From positions 620,001 through 684,000 of the forward strand of contig NZ_ANMR01000043.1 in assembly GCF_000338275.1 (NCBI RefSeq): a DNA stretch of 64,000 bases. Reading direction: 5' to 3'. The stretch's first letter is position 1. Each line of letters begins with the position of its first letter. The notes under the pieces are model-generated. The model was not told the DNA's origin and searched no databases. It worked only from the letters and a program-made list of their open reading frames with translations. The position numbers were made by a program, and so were the translations under genes. Shown here in pieces: positions 31,547 to 43,409 of this stretch. This DNA comes from Staphylococcus xylosus NJ (GTDB lineage: Bacteria; Bacillota; Bacilli; Staphylococcales; Staphylococcaceae).

Positions 31547-32830
31547 TTATACAATTCGACTTAGAGCAGTATCGAACGCTTCTATAGTTTGTTTAATATC
31601 TTCTTCGGTGTGCGCGGTTGAAAGAAATGTACCTTCAAATTGTGATGGTGGTAAAAATACTCCCTCATTTGCCATTTCTCTGTACATTTGACTAAACATT
31701 TCTAAATCACTATTGTTTGCTTCTTCAAAGTTTGTAACAGGCCCTTCATTCAAGAAATATCCTATCATAGAACCTGCTCGATTTACAGTGATTGGCACAT
31801 TATGTTTTGCAAACACTGTTTTTAATCCTGCTTCTAATTGATCGCCTAATTTATTAAAATAATCATATGTTTCTGGTTTAAGTTGTACAAGAGTCTCATA
31901 CCCACTAGTCATAGCTAAAGGATTACCTGATAAAGTACCAGCTTGATAGATATCACCTGCTGGGGCAATATGGTCCATGATTTCTTTTTTGCCGCCAAAG
32001 GCACCTACTGGTAGACCTCCTCCAATTACTTTGCCTAAACAAGTTAAGTCTGGGGTCACATTAAAGTACCCTTGCGCACAATTATATCCTACTCTAAAGC
32101 CTGTCATAACTTCATCAAAAATTAATAATGAACCATATTCAGTTGTAATATCTCTTAGTCCTTGTAAAAAGCCTTCAATCGGTGGAACGACACCCATGTT
32201 ACCAGCAACGGGTTCTACAATAACGCCTGCAATGTCGTCACCAAATTCTTCAAATGCAACTTTAATTGCCTCTAAATCATTATAAGGCACTGTAATTGTA
32301 TTTTTAGCGATCCCTTCAGGCACGCCTGGAGAATCTGGTAATCCTAAAGTCGCAACGCCGGAACCAGCTTTAATTAGTAAAGAGTCACTATGACCATGAT
32401 AACAACCAATAAATTTAATGATTTTATTTTTTCCAGTATAACCACGCGCTAAACGCAAAGTATCTAGTGTCGCTTCTGTACCAGATGATACCATACGTAC
32501 CTTCTCAATAGATGGTACTCGATCTATAACAAGTTCTGCTAATTTATTCTCTTGTGTTGTTGAAGCACCAAAACTTGTACCCTTATCTACCGCCTCATGA
32601 ATCTTATCAATAACTTGCTTGTTTTTATGACCTAAAATTAACGGTCCCCAACTTAGTACATAATCAATATAAGCATTGCCGTCAATATCATATATCCTTG
32701 AACCTTCACCATGATCCATAAAAATTGCTGGTGTATCTACAGATTTAAATGCTCTAACTGGACTATTTACACCACCAGGCATTAAATGTTCTGCTGCTTC
32801 CATTGCTTTTTCAGAATTACTGTAACGCAT
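31547..32830 (-). CDS. hemL: Glutamate-1-semialdehyde 2,1-aminomutase
   Basis: PLP enzyme that converts glutamate-1-semialdehyde to 5-aminolevulinate, the second step of tetrapyrrole synthesis. 427 residues from ATG 32830. The Schiff-base lysine is Lys267 in [17 protein letters not shown]; the cofactor segment [20 protein letters not shown] and [10 protein letters not shown] are intact. AGGAGG lies nine bases before the chosen start; two upstream in-frame ATGs overlap or abut that site. Last gene of the hem operon. Confidence 0.96.
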   Translation of the reverse strand: MRYSNSEKAMEAAEHLMPGGVNSPVRAFKSVDTPAIFMDHGEGSRIYDIDGNAYIDYVLSWGPLILGHKNKQVIDKIHEAVDKGTSFGASTTQENKLAELVIDRVPSIEKVRMVSSGTEATLDTLRLARGYTGKNKIIKFIGCYHGHSDSLLIKAGSGVATLGLPDSPGVPEGIAKNTITVPYNDLEAIKVAFEEFGDDIAGVIVEPVAGNMGVVPPIEGFLQGLRDITTEYGSLLIFDEVMTGFRVGYNCAQGYFNVTPDLTCLGKVIGGGLPVGAFGGKKEIMDHIAPAGDIYQAGTLSGNPLAMTSGYETLVQLKPETYDYFNKLGDQLEAGLKTVFAKHNVPITVNRAGSMIGYFLNEGPVTNFEEANNSDLEMFSQMYREMANEGVFLPPSQFEGTFLSTAHTEEDIKQTIEAFDTALSRIV

Positions 32831-32843
32831 TGTATCCATCCTC

Positions 32844-33824
32844 CTATTGTTCTTCATCTAAATATCGACAAATGTCTTTTGAAAAATAAGTGATAATCAT
32901 ATCTGCACCTGCACGTTTCATAGAAATCATTTGTTCCATAACCACTGCTTTTTCATCTATCCATCCATTAATTGATGCAGCTTTGGTCATACTATATTCG
33001 CCACTTACATTATATGCAACGACAGGTACATTTGTTGTATTTCTGACGTCTCTAATAATATCTAAAAAGCTTAATGCAGGTTTAACTATCATCATATCTG
33101 CACCTTCATTTAAGTCACTATCTAATTCTCTTAAAGCTTCTCTACGATTTGCTGGATCCATTTGGTATGTTTTACGATCACCAAATTGTGGTGCAGATTC
33201 AGCAGCATCACGGAATGGCCCGAAGAAACTTGATGAATATTTAATCCCATAACTCATAATAGGTATATTATGATAACCTGCTTGATCTAAGCCTTCACGA
33301 ATCTCTGCTACAAAGCCATCCATCATATTACTTGGAGCAATGATATCAGCTCCTGCTTCAACTTGAGAGATTGCAGTTTTTACTAGTAATGGTAATGATT
33401 TATCATTGTCGACATCTTTCGTTTCTTCATTAATCACTCCACAGTGTCCATGGTCTGTATATTCGCATAGACATGTATCTGCTACAATTAGTAAATCACT
33501 ATACATTGATTTTGCTTTTCTAGTGGCTTCTTGTATGATACCGTTATGATCATAAGCGCCTGTACCTACAGCATCTTTTTCATTTGGTACACCAAAAAAC
33601 ATAATACCTCTAATACCTAAATCATAAGCTTCTTTAATTTCCTCACCAAGTAAATTTAAACTTATTTGATATATACCTGGCATTGATTTGATTTCTTCTT
33701 TAACATTATCACGCTCTACAACAAAAATAGGATAAATTAAATCTTCTTTTCTTATATGTGTTTCACGTACCATACTTCTCATTGATTTACTACTACGTAA
33801 TCTTCTGTGTCTATCAAATTGCAT
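32844..33824 (-). CDS. hemB: Delta-aminolevulinic acid dehydratase (porphobilinogen synthase)
   Basis: Condenses two 5-aminolevulinates into porphobilinogen. 326 residues. Active-site lysines are Lys195 ([12 protein letters not shown]) and Lys248 ([11 protein letters not shown]). The zinc-cysteine triad Cys118, Cys120 and Cys128 ([14 protein letters not shown]) marks it as a zinc-type enzyme. Its start overlaps the hemD stop by about ten bases. Confidence 0.97.
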   Translation of the reverse strand: MQFDRHRRLRSSKSMRSMVRETHIRKEDLIYPIFVVERDNVKEEIKSMPGIYQISLNLLGEEIKEAYDLGIRGIMFFGVPNEKDAVGTGAYDHNGIIQEATRKAKSMYSDLLIVADTCLCEYTDHGHCGVINEETKDVDNDKSLPLLVKTAISQVEAGADIIAPSNMMDGFVAEIREGLDQAGYHNIPIMSYGIKYSSSFFGPFRDAAESAPQFGDRKTYQMDPANRREALRELDSDLNEGADMMIVKPALSFLDIIRDVRNTTNVPVVAYNVSGEYSMTKAASINGWIDEKAVVMEQMISMKRAGADMIITYFSKDICRYLDEEQ

Positions 33825-34500
33825 TTGTTTCCCAACTTTCTATTATTTTGCTAACTAATGATTCTAGCGTTTGAATTTCTGATACCGTGCCTTTAGCATG
33901 ATATTGATGTAATGTTTCCAATGTTTGTAGACCAATTACAAAATAATGGTCAAAGTTCACTGTCATTTCATGATTAAAATAATAACGTACAGCTGATGAG
34001 CTTGCGAAAGCTACAGCATCTATTTCACCTTTTTTAATCATCGTTTTAACATCATTGATATTATCAGTATGTGGAACTGGTTTATACAAGTCAATTTTCT
34101 GAACTATATAATTTTGATTATATAGTTCATCTTGTAATAAGGGCCTTGCCGCATTACTGGAAGGCAACAATATTCTACTACCTTCTTCAGCACAAAACGA
34201 CTCAAGAAATCCCTCTTGAGAATAGTCTTTTGGGCAGAAAGATACCTCCAATCCCAATGACTTACAGTAGTTCGCAGTTTTCTCACCAATAACTGCTATC
34301 TTACCCACATTAACATGTTTTAGATATGGTTGAAAAAACTTCACCGCATTTTTGGACGAAAAAATAAGCCAGTCATAGTTCACATTCAATAAATTTAAGT
34401 CGAATGATAATGCCTCTACACGGATAAATGGTCTGTGTATGATACATGCATCATTTCTTTTAAATTCACTGGTTTGTGTCATAACTATAACTGGTCTCAT
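33814..34500 (-). CDS. hemD: Uroporphyrinogen-III synthase
   Basis: Closes hydroxymethylbilane with inversion of ring D. The family is poorly conserved in sequence, but position between hemC and hemB, the two-domain length (228 residues) and motifs such as [14 protein letters not shown] and [15 protein letters not shown] support the call. GAGGTG is six bases before ATG 34500; the adjacent ATG 34503 is also possible. Confidence 0.93.
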   Translation of the reverse strand: MRPVIVMTQTSEFKRNDACIIHRPFIRVEALSFDLNLLNVNYDWLIFSSKNAVKFFQPYLKHVNVGKIAVIGEKTANYCKSLGLEVSFCPKDYSQEGFLESFCAEEGSRILLPSSNAARPLLQDELYNQNYIVQKIDLYKPVPHTDNINDVKTMIKKGEIDAVAFASSSAVRYYFNHEMTVNFDHYFVIGLQTLETLHQYHAKGTVSEIQTLESLVSKIIESWETNAI

Positions 34501-34518
34501 CATTTTCACCTCGAAGGA

Positions 34519-35445
34519 TTATTGTTCTTCGTTTAGTGCTTTAATTATTTCGTAAGCGCCTTGCGCATTTAATACTTCAGTAACTTTTTCCCCGAGTTCA
34601 ACTGGGTTTGTACCACGCTCTGTGTGTTCATAACGTTCTTTGCCATCAGGCGACATAATTAATCCAGTGAACTCAATTGTACCATCACTTTCTTTAGTTG
34701 CATAGCCACCTATAGGCACTTGGCAACTACCATTCATACGAGTTAAAAATGTTCTTTCAGCAGTCACACATGAAGCTACATCATCGTTGTGAACTTTGCT
34801 TAATAAATCTAGTAACTCTTTGTCATCTGAACGACACTCAATACCTAAGGCACCTTGTCCAATTGCAGGGATTAATGTTTCTTTATCTAAGTAAGTCGTG
34901 ACGATATCATCAGACCATCCCATACGTTTAAGACCAGCAGCAGCAAGAATAATAGCATCATAATCTTCAGTTTCCAATTTACTTAATCGCGTATCAATGT
35001 TACCTCGAATCCATTTTATTTGTAAATTCGGGTATTTTGCCAAAATTTGTGCGCCGCGGCGCAACGAACTAGTACCTACAATACTATTATCTGGAAGTTC
35101 ATCCAATTTAATGTGATTTTTAGCTATATAGGCGTCATATGGATTTTCACGATCTGGTATACAACCTAATGTTAAACCTTCAGGTATAACGCTTGGTACA
35201 TCTTTTAAAGAATGAATCGCCATATCTATTGAATGGTCGAATAATTCGTTTTGTATTTCTTTAACAAATAATCCTTTGCCGCCAACTTTTGATAGCTGTT
35301 TATCTATTATTCGATCACCTTTTGTTACTATTTCTTTAATCTCAATATCTAACTCAGGCTCTATTGCTTTTAATTTATCTATAAACTGTTGGCTTTGTGT
35401 CATAGCTAATTTACTTCTTCTTGAACCAACGACTAACTTACGCAT
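34519..35445 (-). CDS. hemC: Porphobilinogen deaminase (hydroxymethylbilane synthase)
   Basis: Polymerises four porphobilinogens. 308 residues from ATG 35445 ([15 protein letters not shown]). The dipyrromethane-cofactor cysteine is Cys241 in [13 protein letters not shown]; the substrate-binding arginines lie in TSSLRRGAQ and [15 protein letters not shown] is nine bases upstream; ATG 35448 is directly adjacent and equally allowed. Confidence 0.97.
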   Translation of the reverse strand: MRKLVVGSRRSKLAMTQSQQFIDKLKAIEPELDIEIKEIVTKGDRIIDKQLSKVGGKGLFVKEIQNELFDHSIDMAIHSLKDVPSVIPEGLTLGCIPDRENPYDAYIAKNHIKLDELPDNSIVGTSSLRRGAQILAKYPNLQIKWIRGNIDTRLSKLETEDYDAIILAAAGLKRMGWSDDIVTTYLDKETLIPAIGQGALGIECRSDDKELLDLLSKVHNDDVASCVTAERTFLTRMNGSCQVPIGGYATKESDGTIEFTGLIMSPDGKERYEHTERGTNPVELGEKVTEVLNAQGAYEIIKALNEEQ

Positions 35446-35494
35446 CATGCGCAACCTCCTAAAAATACAACTATTTATCATTTAATTTTTATAA

Positions 35495-36331
35495 TTATAT
35501 CCCTGTCCATTGATGAAAATCAGAAACATGTGAAGCAAAAAATAAATTTATCATACTCAAACAAAATAAGATGATATTAAAATAAATTAATTTATGTTTA
35601 GTTAACATATGCTTCACTCTAAAAATGATATAAATGCCATATAGCAAAGTGATAACTATCGACATAACCACTTTAGGATCAATCAAAATATTTAATCCTA
35701 AAGCATTGAATCCCCACTGAGCACCTAAGATAATACTTAAAATGATAAATAAAAAACCAATTAAACTACTATAGAATACAATTTGCTCAAGCGTAGCAAC
35801 GCTTGCTATTCTAAAATATTTTTGATCAAATCGCTTTTGTTTTAAATTTTTATACTGAATTAAGTATAAAATGCTATTTACAAAAGCAAAAGCAAATAGG
35901 GCGTAACTAATAATTGCAAATGTGACATGGACAATAAGCAATTCGTTGATTAGGTTTAATTTTTCACCTGTACCATGGTAATGCATTGGTTGAAAAGTAC
36001 TCATCGCAATAAATATAAAACCAATTAAATTGAATAAAAAAATTGAAAAATCTATTTGTTTAATGACACTAATCACAATGGAAATAGAAATAATCAACCA
36101 TGCCAATGCAAAAAACACATCAAAAATATTACCTAAGGGTACTTGTTTCGTAGCATTAATATAAAATGATAAAGAGATTGTTTGTAACACCCAAACAATC
36201 CCTAATGTAACAAATCCAATTCTTCTTACTTTATAAAACTTTTTGATAAAATCAAAAAAGTAACAAGCGATACTAAAAAAATAAAATAATAATATAAGTT
36301 CATTTAACCTTATGAACATAATTTCTTGCAT
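35495..36331 (-). CDS. hemX: HemX, CcsA-like membrane protein
   Basis: 278-residue membrane protein with eight or so helices, related to the cytochrome c assembly protein CcsA/CcmC. In Bacillus and Staphylococcus it is encoded between hemA and hemC and lowers the amount of HemA (glutamyl-tRNA reductase). Tryptophan-rich CcsA features are partial (GAQWGFN). GGTGATG precedes ATG 36331. Role as HemA regulator follows from the family, not from sequence. Confidence 0.92.
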   Translation of the reverse strand: MQEIMFIRLNELILLFYFFSIACYFFDFIKKFYKVRRIGFVTLGIVWVLQTISLSFYINATKQVPLGNIFDVFFALAWLIISISIVISVIKQIDFSIFLFNLIGFIFIAMSTFQPMHYHGTGEKLNLINELLIVHVTFAIISYALFAFAFVNSILYLIQYKNLKQKRFDQKYFRIASVATLEQIVFYSSLIGFLFIILSIILGAQWGFNALGLNILIDPKVVMSIVITLLYGIYIIFRVKHMLTKHKLIYFNIILFCLSMINLFFASHVSDFHQWTGI

Positions 36332-36352
36332 ATCATCACCATTTGAATATGC

Positions 36353-37687
36353 TTATTCAAAACTCAATATTTGGCTGTTTACCACCTTATTAGTAGTTTC
36401 TTTTTTAGATTCATATGCATTTTCAGCCTCAATGTCAAAAATGTTTTGAAATAGCTCTAATTTTTCGGTACTTTTCTTATCACTACTTAATTCTTTAGCT
36501 TGTTTTATAGGATCTTTCAACATTTGATTGATAATACTTTTCGTGTGTTTTGAGATTATTTTTCGTTCTCTTTCTGATAATCCAGGTAATTTGCGATCTA
36601 AACTATCCATAGTATCTTCTTGAATATTCATTGCTTTTTCTCTTAATGCACGAATAACTGGTACAACACCTAGCATGTTCACCCATTCATTATGCGCTGA
36701 AATTTCATTTGGAATACTTTGCATAATTTGATCAGCTGCATTTTGACGTTCTCTCAAATTGGCATCTACCAATCCTTTTAAGTCATCTACATCATAATTA
36801 AACACATCTGCTATTGCATCAATTGTAGGTTCAATATCCCTAGGAACTGCAATATCAATTAATACTAAAGAATCATTTTTACGTTCAGACGCGCATGATT
36901 GCAACATTTTATTCGTTACAATATATTCATCAGAACTTGTTGAACTGATTACTATGTCCACGTTTGCTAAAAGTTGCGGTAAAGATGTCATTGCTTCAAA
37001 TTTCACGTTATGTTTCATTGCTAGATTTTGAGCTTTACTCAAAGTTCTATTTACAATCGTAATATCTGTTACACCTGAACCGATTAAATTAAGAAGTGAT
37101 AGTTCACTCATATCCCCTGCACCAATGATTAAAGCTTGCTTATTACTAATTTTGCCAAACACTTTTTTACTTAGTTCAACTGCAGCATACGAAACACTTA
37201 CTGCATTATCAGCAATATCTGTTTCATTATGTGCTTTTTTCGCAAAAGTAATTGCTTGTTTAAATAAATGATTAAAGATTGTACCTGTTGTATCTTCTTC
37301 TTGAGCAATAAAAAATGCATTTCTTATTTGTCCAAGAATTTGTGTTTCTCCTAGAACTACAGAATCTAAACCTGAAGTAACTTGCAATAAATGTTTTACT
37401 GCATCGTCCCCCACTTTTACTTCAGTCATTTGTTTAATTTCTTCAACATCAAAACCAAAGGATCTCGCTAAAAATCTTTGAATATAATAGCGACCCGTAT
37501 GAATTTGATCTGTTACAGCATATACTTCTGTACGATTACAAGTTGATAATATCACGTTTTCTAATATAGATTTCGTTTCATATAAACCAACATTGGCTGA
37601 ACGTATGGCATCATCCTTAAAAGCAACTTTTTCTCTAAGTGCTACATCTGCTGTGCGATGATTTATGCTAACCGCAATTAAATGCAT
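36353..37687 (-). CDS. hemA: Glutamyl-tRNA reductase
   Basis: First committed enzyme of C5 tetrapyrrole synthesis; reduces glutamyl-tRNA to glutamate-1-semialdehyde. 444 residues with the catalytic Cys50 in [11 protein letters not shown], the LGETQILGQ motif and an NADPH-binding Rossmann segment ([17 protein letters not shown]). C-terminal helical dimerisation domain present. AGGGCG precedes the start. First gene of hemAXCDBL; the promoter lies in the 170-base gap to engB, where TATAAT-like boxes occur near 37720-37735. Confidence 0.97.
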   Translation of the reverse strand: MHLIAVSINHRTADVALREKVAFKDDAIRSANVGLYETKSILENVILSTCNRTEVYAVTDQIHTGRYYIQRFLARSFGFDVEEIKQMTEVKVGDDAVKHLLQVTSGLDSVVLGETQILGQIRNAFFIAQEEDTTGTIFNHLFKQAITFAKKAHNETDIADNAVSVSYAAVELSKKVFGKISNKQALIIGAGDMSELSLLNLIGSGVTDITIVNRTLSKAQNLAMKHNVKFEAMTSLPQLLANVDIVISSTSSDEYIVTNKMLQSCASERKNDSLVLIDIAVPRDIEPTIDAIADVFNYDVDDLKGLVDANLRERQNAADQIMQSIPNEISAHNEWVNMLGVVPVIRALREKAMNIQEDTMDSLDRKLPGLSERERKIISKHTKSIINQMLKDPIKQAKELSSDKKSTEKLELFQNIFDIEAENAYESKKETTNKVVNSQILSFE

Positions 37688-37860
37688 TTATAACGCCCTC
37701 CATACATATTACAATAAATAAATTATAACACAATTATAGCTTGAGTTAAGTAACTTGCACCAGTAAATTAGAAGAATTATAATTTACATTCATATTGTTG
37801 TCATAATTAAACTCAAATACAACTCATCCTTAATAGTTTTAATAACTTTTTTATTAGTTA

Positions 37861-38448
37861 CTAAAGATATTTAGCAATAATATTCCAAATCTGTTGTTGA
37901 TTATTATTTTTGATTGAAGAGTAGCTTATAATTTCATCTTCAGGTTCCATTTCTAATTTCTGTTGTACATTAGCTAAATGTTTTTGCACTTTACCTTTAG
38001 CAATCTTATCTTCTTTTGTAGCTACGACAAAGGTTGGAATCTCATAATATTTTAAATAATTATACATTAAGATATCGTCTTCAGTCGGATTATGTCTTAA
38101 GTCTACAAGTTGTATAACTAGTTTTAATTCTTCTCTTTGTGAGATATATTTTTCTATCATTATTCCAAAAGCTTCACGTTGCTTTTTACTTACTTTTGCA
38201 TACCCATAACCAGGCACGTCTACAAATACAAGTTGGTTGTCTATATTATAAAAATTCAGTGTTTGAGTTTTACCTGGTTGTTGTGACGTACGCGCCATAT
38301 TCTTTCTGCCAATCATACTATTTATAAATGTTGATTTTCCCACATTAGATCTACCACTTAAGCCAACTTCACTTAATCCAGTTTCTGGATATTGTTCTGG
38401 CTTCACAGCACTTATTAATAATTCTATTTCGTTAGGATTAATTTTCAT
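37861..38448 (-). CDS. engB: Ribosome-biogenesis GTPase EngB/YsxC
   Basis: Essential GTPase for late 50S assembly. 195 residues. G1 is GRSNVGKS (32-39), G3 is VDVPGYG, G4 is ATKED. GAGGGTCG-type ribosome site precedes ATG 38448. It lies between hemA and clpX as in other staphylococci. A terminator lies 100 bases upstream, so it should have its own promoter. Confidence 0.96.
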   Translation of the reverse strand: MKINPNEIELLISAVKPEQYPETGLSEVGLSGRSNVGKSTFINSMIGRKNMARTSQQPGKTQTLNFYNIDNQLVFVDVPGYGYAKVSKKQREAFGIMIEKYISQREELKLVIQLVDLRHNPTEDDILMYNYLKYYEIPTFVVATKEDKIAKGKVQKHLANVQQKLEMEPEDEIISYSSIKNNNQQQIWNIIAKYL

Positions 38449-38547
38449 TATCGACCCTCTTTTCTTCTAAATTCACTTGTTAATTATATTACACAAAGTC
38501 TAATATGAATATGTATTTTTTAAATATCACATTATTTTCATAAAAAA

Positions 38548-38580
38548 TGAGGCCGGACATCATAAACGTGTCGGCCTCAA
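38548..38580 (-). terminator. Terminator after clpX
   Basis: GAGGCCGACA and TGTCCGGCCTC form a G/C-rich stem (one bulge) around a short loop, followed on the minus strand by ATTTTTTATG. G/C content is well above its surroundings, as in many staphylococcal terminators. Confidence 0.85.
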
Positions 38581-38725
38581 ATATGATATTGACAATAATA
38601 AACAAATTTGAAAAAGTATTTATTTAAACTCAATTCAAAGTTTGTTTCTTATGCCAAGTTTGCATTATAAAATGAATATTCTTAAAAAGTATATACTATA
38701 AATACTTTCTTACTTTATAGATAAA

Positions 38726-39988
38726 TTACGCAGAAGTTTGTTCCTTGTTTACAAGATTACCTTCTTTATCATATAGTTCAGGATTTTTTTCTTCAGTTAT
38801 TGTTTGGTCTGTGATGACAACTTTTACAACACCATCTGTAGATGGTACATCATACATAATGTCAATTAAAGCTTCTTCAATAATTGAACGTAATCCACGT
38901 GCACCTGTTTTACGTTCTATTGCTTTGTTACTAATTGCAGATAACGCTTCGTCTGTAAACACTAACTCAACATCATCCAATTCAAGCATTTTAGTATATT
39001 GTTTTACCAATGCATTTTTAGGTTGCGTTAAGATATTTTTTAACGCATCAACGTCTAACGTTTCAAGATTAGCTACGATTGGTACACGACCAATAAATTC
39101 AGGAATTAAACCATATGATTGTAAATCTTCTGGTCTAATTTGTTCAAGAATAGCATCTTCATCGTATTTAGATGCTTCACTACTTGAGAAACCAATAACT
39201 TTTTCGCCTAATCTACGCTTGATAACTTCGTCTATTCCGTCAAATGCACCACCAAGTACAAACAAGATATTTGTAGTATCGATTTGTATTAACTCTTGGT
39301 TTGGATGTTTACGTCCACCTTGTGGCGGAACACTTGCAGTTGTACCTTCTAAAATTTTAAGCAAGGCTTGTTGTACACCTTCACCAGAAACATCACGGGT
39401 AATTGATGTATTTTCTGATTTTCTTGCAATTTTATCAATTTCATCGACGTAAATAATACCTTTTTCAGCTTTATCTACATCAAAATCTGCTGCTTGTATT
39501 AAACGGAGTAAAATGTTTTCAACATCATCACCGACATAACCAGCTTCAGTTAAACTAGTAGCATCTGCAATCGCAAATGGAACATTTAATGTTTTAGCTA
39601 ATGTTTGTGCTAAAAGTGTTTTACCACTACCAGTTGGACCAATTAATGCTACGTTACTTTTTTGTAGTTCAACTTCATCCTCATTTGGACCTAACTGTTG
39701 AACACGCTTATAGTGATTATAAACTGCAACAGCTAATGATTTCTTAGCTTTTTCTTGACCAATTACATAATCATTTAATTTGTCCATAATTTCTTTAGGT
39801 GTTGGTAATTCAGTTAAACCTTCAGGTTCTACTTGAGCTAATTCTTCTTCAACAATTTCTGAGCATAGCTCAATACATTCATTACAAATATACACGCCAC
39901 TTCCTGCAACCAATTTTTTTACTTGGTCTTGATCTTTACCACAGAAAGAGCATTTTAAATTTTCTTCATCTTCATTGAATTTGAACAT
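38726..39988 (-). CDS. clpX: ATP-dependent protease ATPase subunit ClpX
   Basis: AAA+ unfoldase that feeds ClpP. 420 residues: N-terminal zinc domain with Cys13, Cys16, Cys35 and Cys38; Walker A GPTGSGKT at 117-124; Walker [11 protein letters not shown]; and the ClpP-contacting IGF loop in [13 protein letters not shown] 39988 follows AGGGGTG. It lies downstream of tig, whose hairpin terminator separates them, and has its own promoter. Confidence 0.97.
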   Translation of the reverse strand: MFKFNEDEENLKCSFCGKDQDQVKKLVAGSGVYICNECIELCSEIVEEELAQVEPEGLTELPTPKEIMDKLNDYVIGQEKAKKSLAVAVYNHYKRVQQLGPNEDEVELQKSNVALIGPTGSGKTLLAQTLAKTLNVPFAIADATSLTEAGYVGDDVENILLRLIQAADFDVDKAEKGIIYVDEIDKIARKSENTSITRDVSGEGVQQALLKILEGTTASVPPQGGRKHPNQELIQIDTTNILFVLGGAFDGIDEVIKRRLGEKVIGFSSSEASKYDEDAILEQIRPEDLQSYGLIPEFIGRVPIVANLETLDVDALKNILTQPKNALVKQYTKMLELDDVELVFTDEALSAISNKAIERKTGARGLRSIIEEALIDIMYDVPSTDGVVKVVITDQTITEEKNPELYDKEGNLVNKEQTSA

Positions 39989-40014
39989 TCTATTTACACC
40001 CCTATTCCCTAAAG

Positions 40015-40043
40015 ACTATACTAGATAGTATTTTAATATGCAA
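40015..40043 (-). promoter_or_regulatory. clpX promoter
   Basis: TTGCAT (40043-40038), 17-base spacer, TATAGT (40020-40015) on the minus strand, about 30 bases before the clpX start. No CtsR-like heptad repeat is evident. Confidence 0.6.
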
Positions 40044-40078
40044 CTTGCACCTTTCACAAGTTATTTGCACAAAATAGT

Positions 40079-40111
40079 GTAGCAGATACATCTTTGAATG
40101 CATCTGCTACT
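40079..40111 (-). terminator. Hairpin after tig
   Basis: GTAGCAGATGCAT pairs with ATGTATCTGCTAC (13 positions, one G-U) around TCAAAG. The following T-run is weak (ACTATTTTG), so some read-through to clpX is possible. Confidence 0.65.
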
Positions 40112-40173
40112 AGTTTACTATATTAAACGACTAACATATAATTCACAAAATAATTTGCTCACTCTATATTTAG

Positions 40174-41484
40174 TTACGCTTCTGAGTCATCTTTAGATGG
40201 TTCTACTAATTTAGCTTCTTCAACTAATAAGTCAATCACTTTTTGGATACGTACATCGTTTTTAACAATGTCAGTATTACCAAGTGTTTGTTTAATATCT
40301 TCAACAGAGATATTAAATTGTCCACTCATTTTTTCTAATTCTTTGTCGATGTCATCATCAGATACTTCAACTTCTTCAGCATCTGCGATAGCAGTCAATG
40401 TTAAGTTTGTTTTAACACGTTCTTCTGCATCATCTTTCATTTGCTCTCTTAATTGTGACTCATCTTGGCCAGAAATTTGGAAATAAGTTTCTAGATTAAG
40501 ACCTTGTTGTTGCATACGTTGACCAAATTCTTGAACCATACGGTCTAACTCAGTGTTAATCATTGCTTCTGGAACATCAATTGTAGCATTGTTTGCTGCT
40601 TTGTTAATTGCTTCTTCTTTTTGATTGTTTTCAGCATCAGTTTCTTTTTGTTCAGTTAGACGCTTGCGTAAGTTTTCTTTGAATTCGTCAACAGTGTTTG
40701 CTTCTGCGTCTAATTCGTTAGCAATTTCGTCTGTTAATTCTGGAACATCTTTGAATTTAATTTCATTTACTTTAGTTTTGAAAGTAGCTTCTTTTCCAGC
40801 TAATTCCTCAGCGTGGTATTCTTCTGGGAAAGTAACGTTAACGTCTTTCTCTTCACCAGTTTTAACGCCTACTAATTGCTCTTCAAATCCAGGAATAAAT
40901 GAACCTGATCCAATTTCAAGATCATAGCCTTCAGCTTGTCCACCTTCAAATTGTTCGCCGTCAACATAGCCGTCGAAATCGATGTTAACAGTGTCGCCAT
41001 TTTCAATAGCGCCGTCTTCTTTAACTACCATTTCAGCTAAATGTCCTAATTGATGATCAATTGATTCTTCTAATTCTTCATCAGTTAGTTCAACGTTTTG
41101 TTTTTCAATTTCTAAACCTTTGTAATCACCTAATTGTACTTCTGGTTCTACAACAACATTTGCTTCAAATGTCATTTCGCTACCTTTTTCAATAGATGTG
41201 ACATTAATTTCTGGTTGATCAACTGGTTTTATGCCAGTTTCATCTATAGCTTCACCATAAGCTTCTGGTAATAAGATATCAACTGCATCTTGATATAATG
41301 CTTCTACACCAAAGCGTTGTTCAAAGATTGGACGAGGTACTTTCCCTTTACGGAAGCCCGGTACGTTTATTTGTTTAACCACTTTTTTGAAAGCTTGATC
41401 AATTGCTTTGTCTACTTTTTCTGCTGGAACTGTAACGGTTAAAACACCTTCGTTACCTTCCTTTTTTTCCCAAGTTGCTGTCAT
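40174..41484 (-). CDS. tig: Trigger factor
   Basis: Ribosome-bound chaperone and peptidyl-prolyl isomerase. 436 residues: N-terminal domain with the L23-binding signature GFRKGKVPR, a central FKBP domain ([22 protein letters not shown]) and a helical C-terminal domain, acidic overall. AGGTTT precedes ATG 41484. Upstream lies the TPR gene, matching the ysoA-tig-clpX order of B. subtilis. Confidence 0.97.
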   Translation of the reverse strand: MTATWEKKEGNEGVLTVTVPAEKVDKAIDQAFKKVVKQINVPGFRKGKVPRPIFEQRFGVEALYQDAVDILLPEAYGEAIDETGIKPVDQPEINVTSIEKGSEMTFEANVVVEPEVQLGDYKGLEIEKQNVELTDEELEESIDHQLGHLAEMVVKEDGAIENGDTVNIDFDGYVDGEQFEGGQAEGYDLEIGSGSFIPGFEEQLVGVKTGEEKDVNVTFPEEYHAEELAGKEATFKTKVNEIKFKDVPELTDEIANELDAEANTVDEFKENLRKRLTEQKETDAENNQKEEAINKAANNATIDVPEAMINTELDRMVQEFGQRMQQQGLNLETYFQISGQDESQLREQMKDDAEERVKTNLTLTAIADAEEVEVSDDDIDKELEKMSGQFNISVEDIKQTLGNTDIVKNDVRIQKVIDLLVEEAKLVEPSKDDSEA

Positions 41485-41651
41485 GTATAAAAACCTCCAT
41501 GATTATCCTATTTTATTTTTTCAACTTCACTATTATAGCATACGTCTATGCTCTACACAAACACTCTGTTTATAACACGTGATTTAAAATGTAAACTTGA
41601 AAATTTTTATTATAGCTACTTTCTTCCATTACCCGAAAATCAAATGATTAA

Positions 41652-42575
41652 TTATTCTACACTATCAATGTTAGTTATGAATTTCACAACCTCATTTGAC
41701 ATATCTAAACTTTCTAAACCTAGCATAGATTTAAAATAATTTACGTATGCTTCAATCCATACTGATTCTAATGCTATGCGTTCTAATTCTAATGGATAAA
41801 ATAAAATCGCATGATTATTCATTAAACGAAATGCCTCTTCAATCATTTGTGGCGCACTATCTTCAATTTGGTCAATTACTTTCGGTATTAAATTGGTTTT
41901 AAACACTGTATGTTCTAAACCATATAATTTGACTGGAACAACTTCTATATTAAATCCAAATTTTTGAATTTGAATGGTCTGATTGTAACCACCAAAACGT
42001 AAATATTCAAGCATTAGACTTACCACATTAGGTGGTAAGGTCAGTTCATTGATAATATTGACAATCGTTTCTTGATATCTAAATTGACTATGGTCAATTA
42101 ACGTTAATATAGTATTGATTTGTTCTCTAAGAGAGATAGCATCAAAATTTTGCAACATATGTGTAGCATGTTCGTTATGTTTATCGATTTGGCTTAATGC
42201 ATATTCTTTAATTGGAAACAATTCCATACGTGTTCTATGATCATGGACTTCATCAATAATTTGATTAATAACTTCCACTACTTCAAAATATTGCCCTAGA
42301 CCATTCAAACTTTTAATATAATACATCATCAAATCATCATACTTAGTTGTTCCTTGTTTTAATAAAATAATAGCTTCTTCACGTAGTTCGAGAAAATGAC
42401 CCATCTTATATAACATTGAACATTTTAACAAAGACAGTTGTTCATCTAGTTCAAATTGTTCTTCAAAGTCTTCAAATAAGTCATAAGTATGCTCAAAATT
42501 GTTATCATTAAATGATTGCTTAATTTCTCTCACTAATTTATCTTTTGAACGTGGAAAAGGAATGATATCAGACAT
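41652..42575 (-). CDS. TPR-like protein of the YsoA type
   Basis: 307 residues, acidic, nearly all helical, with degenerate tetratricopeptide-like pairs in the first half (FEHTYDLFEDFEEQFELDEQLSLLKCSMLYKMGHF). Its place immediately upstream of tig is the same as that of B. subtilis YsoA. Molecular function unknown; TPR folds usually mediate protein contacts. It starts 12 bases after the Nudix gene. Confidence 0.75.
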   Translation of the reverse strand: MSDIIPFPRSKDKLVREIKQSFNDNNFEHTYDLFEDFEEQFELDEQLSLLKCSMLYKMGHFLELREEAIILLKQGTTKYDDLMMYYIKSLNGLGQYFEVVEVINQIIDEVHDHRTRMELFPIKEYALSQIDKHNEHATHMLQNFDAISLREQINTILTLIDHSQFRYQETIVNIINELTLPPNVVSLMLEYLRFGGYNQTIQIQKFGFNIEVVPVKLYGLEHTVFKTNLIPKVIDQIEDSAPQMIEEAFRLMNNHAILFYPLELERIALESVWIEAYVNYFKSMLGLESLDMSNEVVKFITNIDSVE

Positions 42576-42587
42576 CTTCAGACACCC

Positions 42588-43199
42588 CTATTTTATAGCT
42601 TGTAATATTAAAGCGCTCCATGTTTCAAACTCATCATAATCTTCAATTTTACTTTGATCTACCCATTTTATACGTAATGTGTCTGTTTCCATAGCTTCTA
42701 CGTCATTACTGTTTACATGAATTTTGAACACAACACCTAGATGGACCTCACCGACTTCATTCGTATCATCATTGATAAAACCTATGTAAGCTAAATTCTG
42801 AGACTTACTTTCTGATAAGCCTACTTCTTCTTCTAATTCTCTTTGCGCATTAATTCTCAATACTTCATTAATTGACTCTGCACCTTTAACATCATTCATA
42901 TGACCACCTACACCAATAGATGATTGGCCGTGCAAACGAGATTCTCCTCCACCAGATAAACGTTCATATACTAATAACTCATCGTTTTCATTTTCCAATA
43001 TACAATAAGAAATTAACTGCTTGTATGCCGGATCTTCTTCCATATCTCCACGACGTTTAACTTCAAATTTAGAAAGTGTGTCAAAAATTTCTTGCCCTTT
43101 AACAGTATTTTTATCTAAGAAACCATTGAATTTATTCTTTTCATCATTAAATAAAATATTTCTCGGCACTACTGTAATCATTTCATCGAATTTAGACAT
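42588..43199 (-). CDS. Nudix hydrolase family protein
   Basis: 203 residues. A Nudix box is seen as GAESINEVLRINAQRELEEEVGL after GVGGHMNDVK, with the REL-EEE-G metal-binding core intact but a longer spacer before it than usual. Substrate unknown. GGAGGAG lies six bases before ATG 43199; an upstream ATG overlaps that site. Co-directional with the TPR gene and tig. Confidence 0.85.
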   Translation of the reverse strand: MSKFDEMITVVPRNILFNDEKNKFNGFLDKNTVKGQEIFDTLSKFEVKRRGDMEEDPAYKQLISYCILENENDELLVYERLSGGGESRLHGQSSIGVGGHMNDVKGAESINEVLRINAQRELEEEVGLSESKSQNLAYIGFINDDTNEVGEVHLGVVFKIHVNSNDVEAMETDTLRIKWVDQSKIEDYDEFETWSALILQAIK

Positions 43200-43342
43200 T
43201 AGTTTCTCCTCCATTTATGACTTCTAAGCTATTTTATCAAATGATGGTTATTTATCAAAATGATAATTCGTATCTTAAAATGCAACCAGATAGATTCATT
43301 GGCGCTTATATCAAATATTTAAAACTGTTTATTAACTAAAAA

Positions 43343-43396
43343 TAAGGAGTGCGACAGAAATCTATTTTTTATAATAGTATTTCTGTCGCACTCCCT
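43343..43396 (-). terminator. Long hairpin terminator after rplT
   Basis: GGAGTGCGACAGAAAT pairs perfectly with ATTTCTGTCGCACTCC, and the stem continues inward (AAATCTATT with AATAGTATTT) to about 22 bp. The GAGTG-GACAGAAAT type of hairpin recurs in staphylococcal intergenic regions. It ends the infC operon and faces the Nudix start. Confidence 0.85.
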
Positions 43397-43409
43397 CTAT
43401 AATTAGATA

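Noticed and set aside
38745..39452. 235-residue plus-strand frame antisense to clpX
   Set aside because: Ser/Thr-rich shadow of clpX codon usage, with no start signals.
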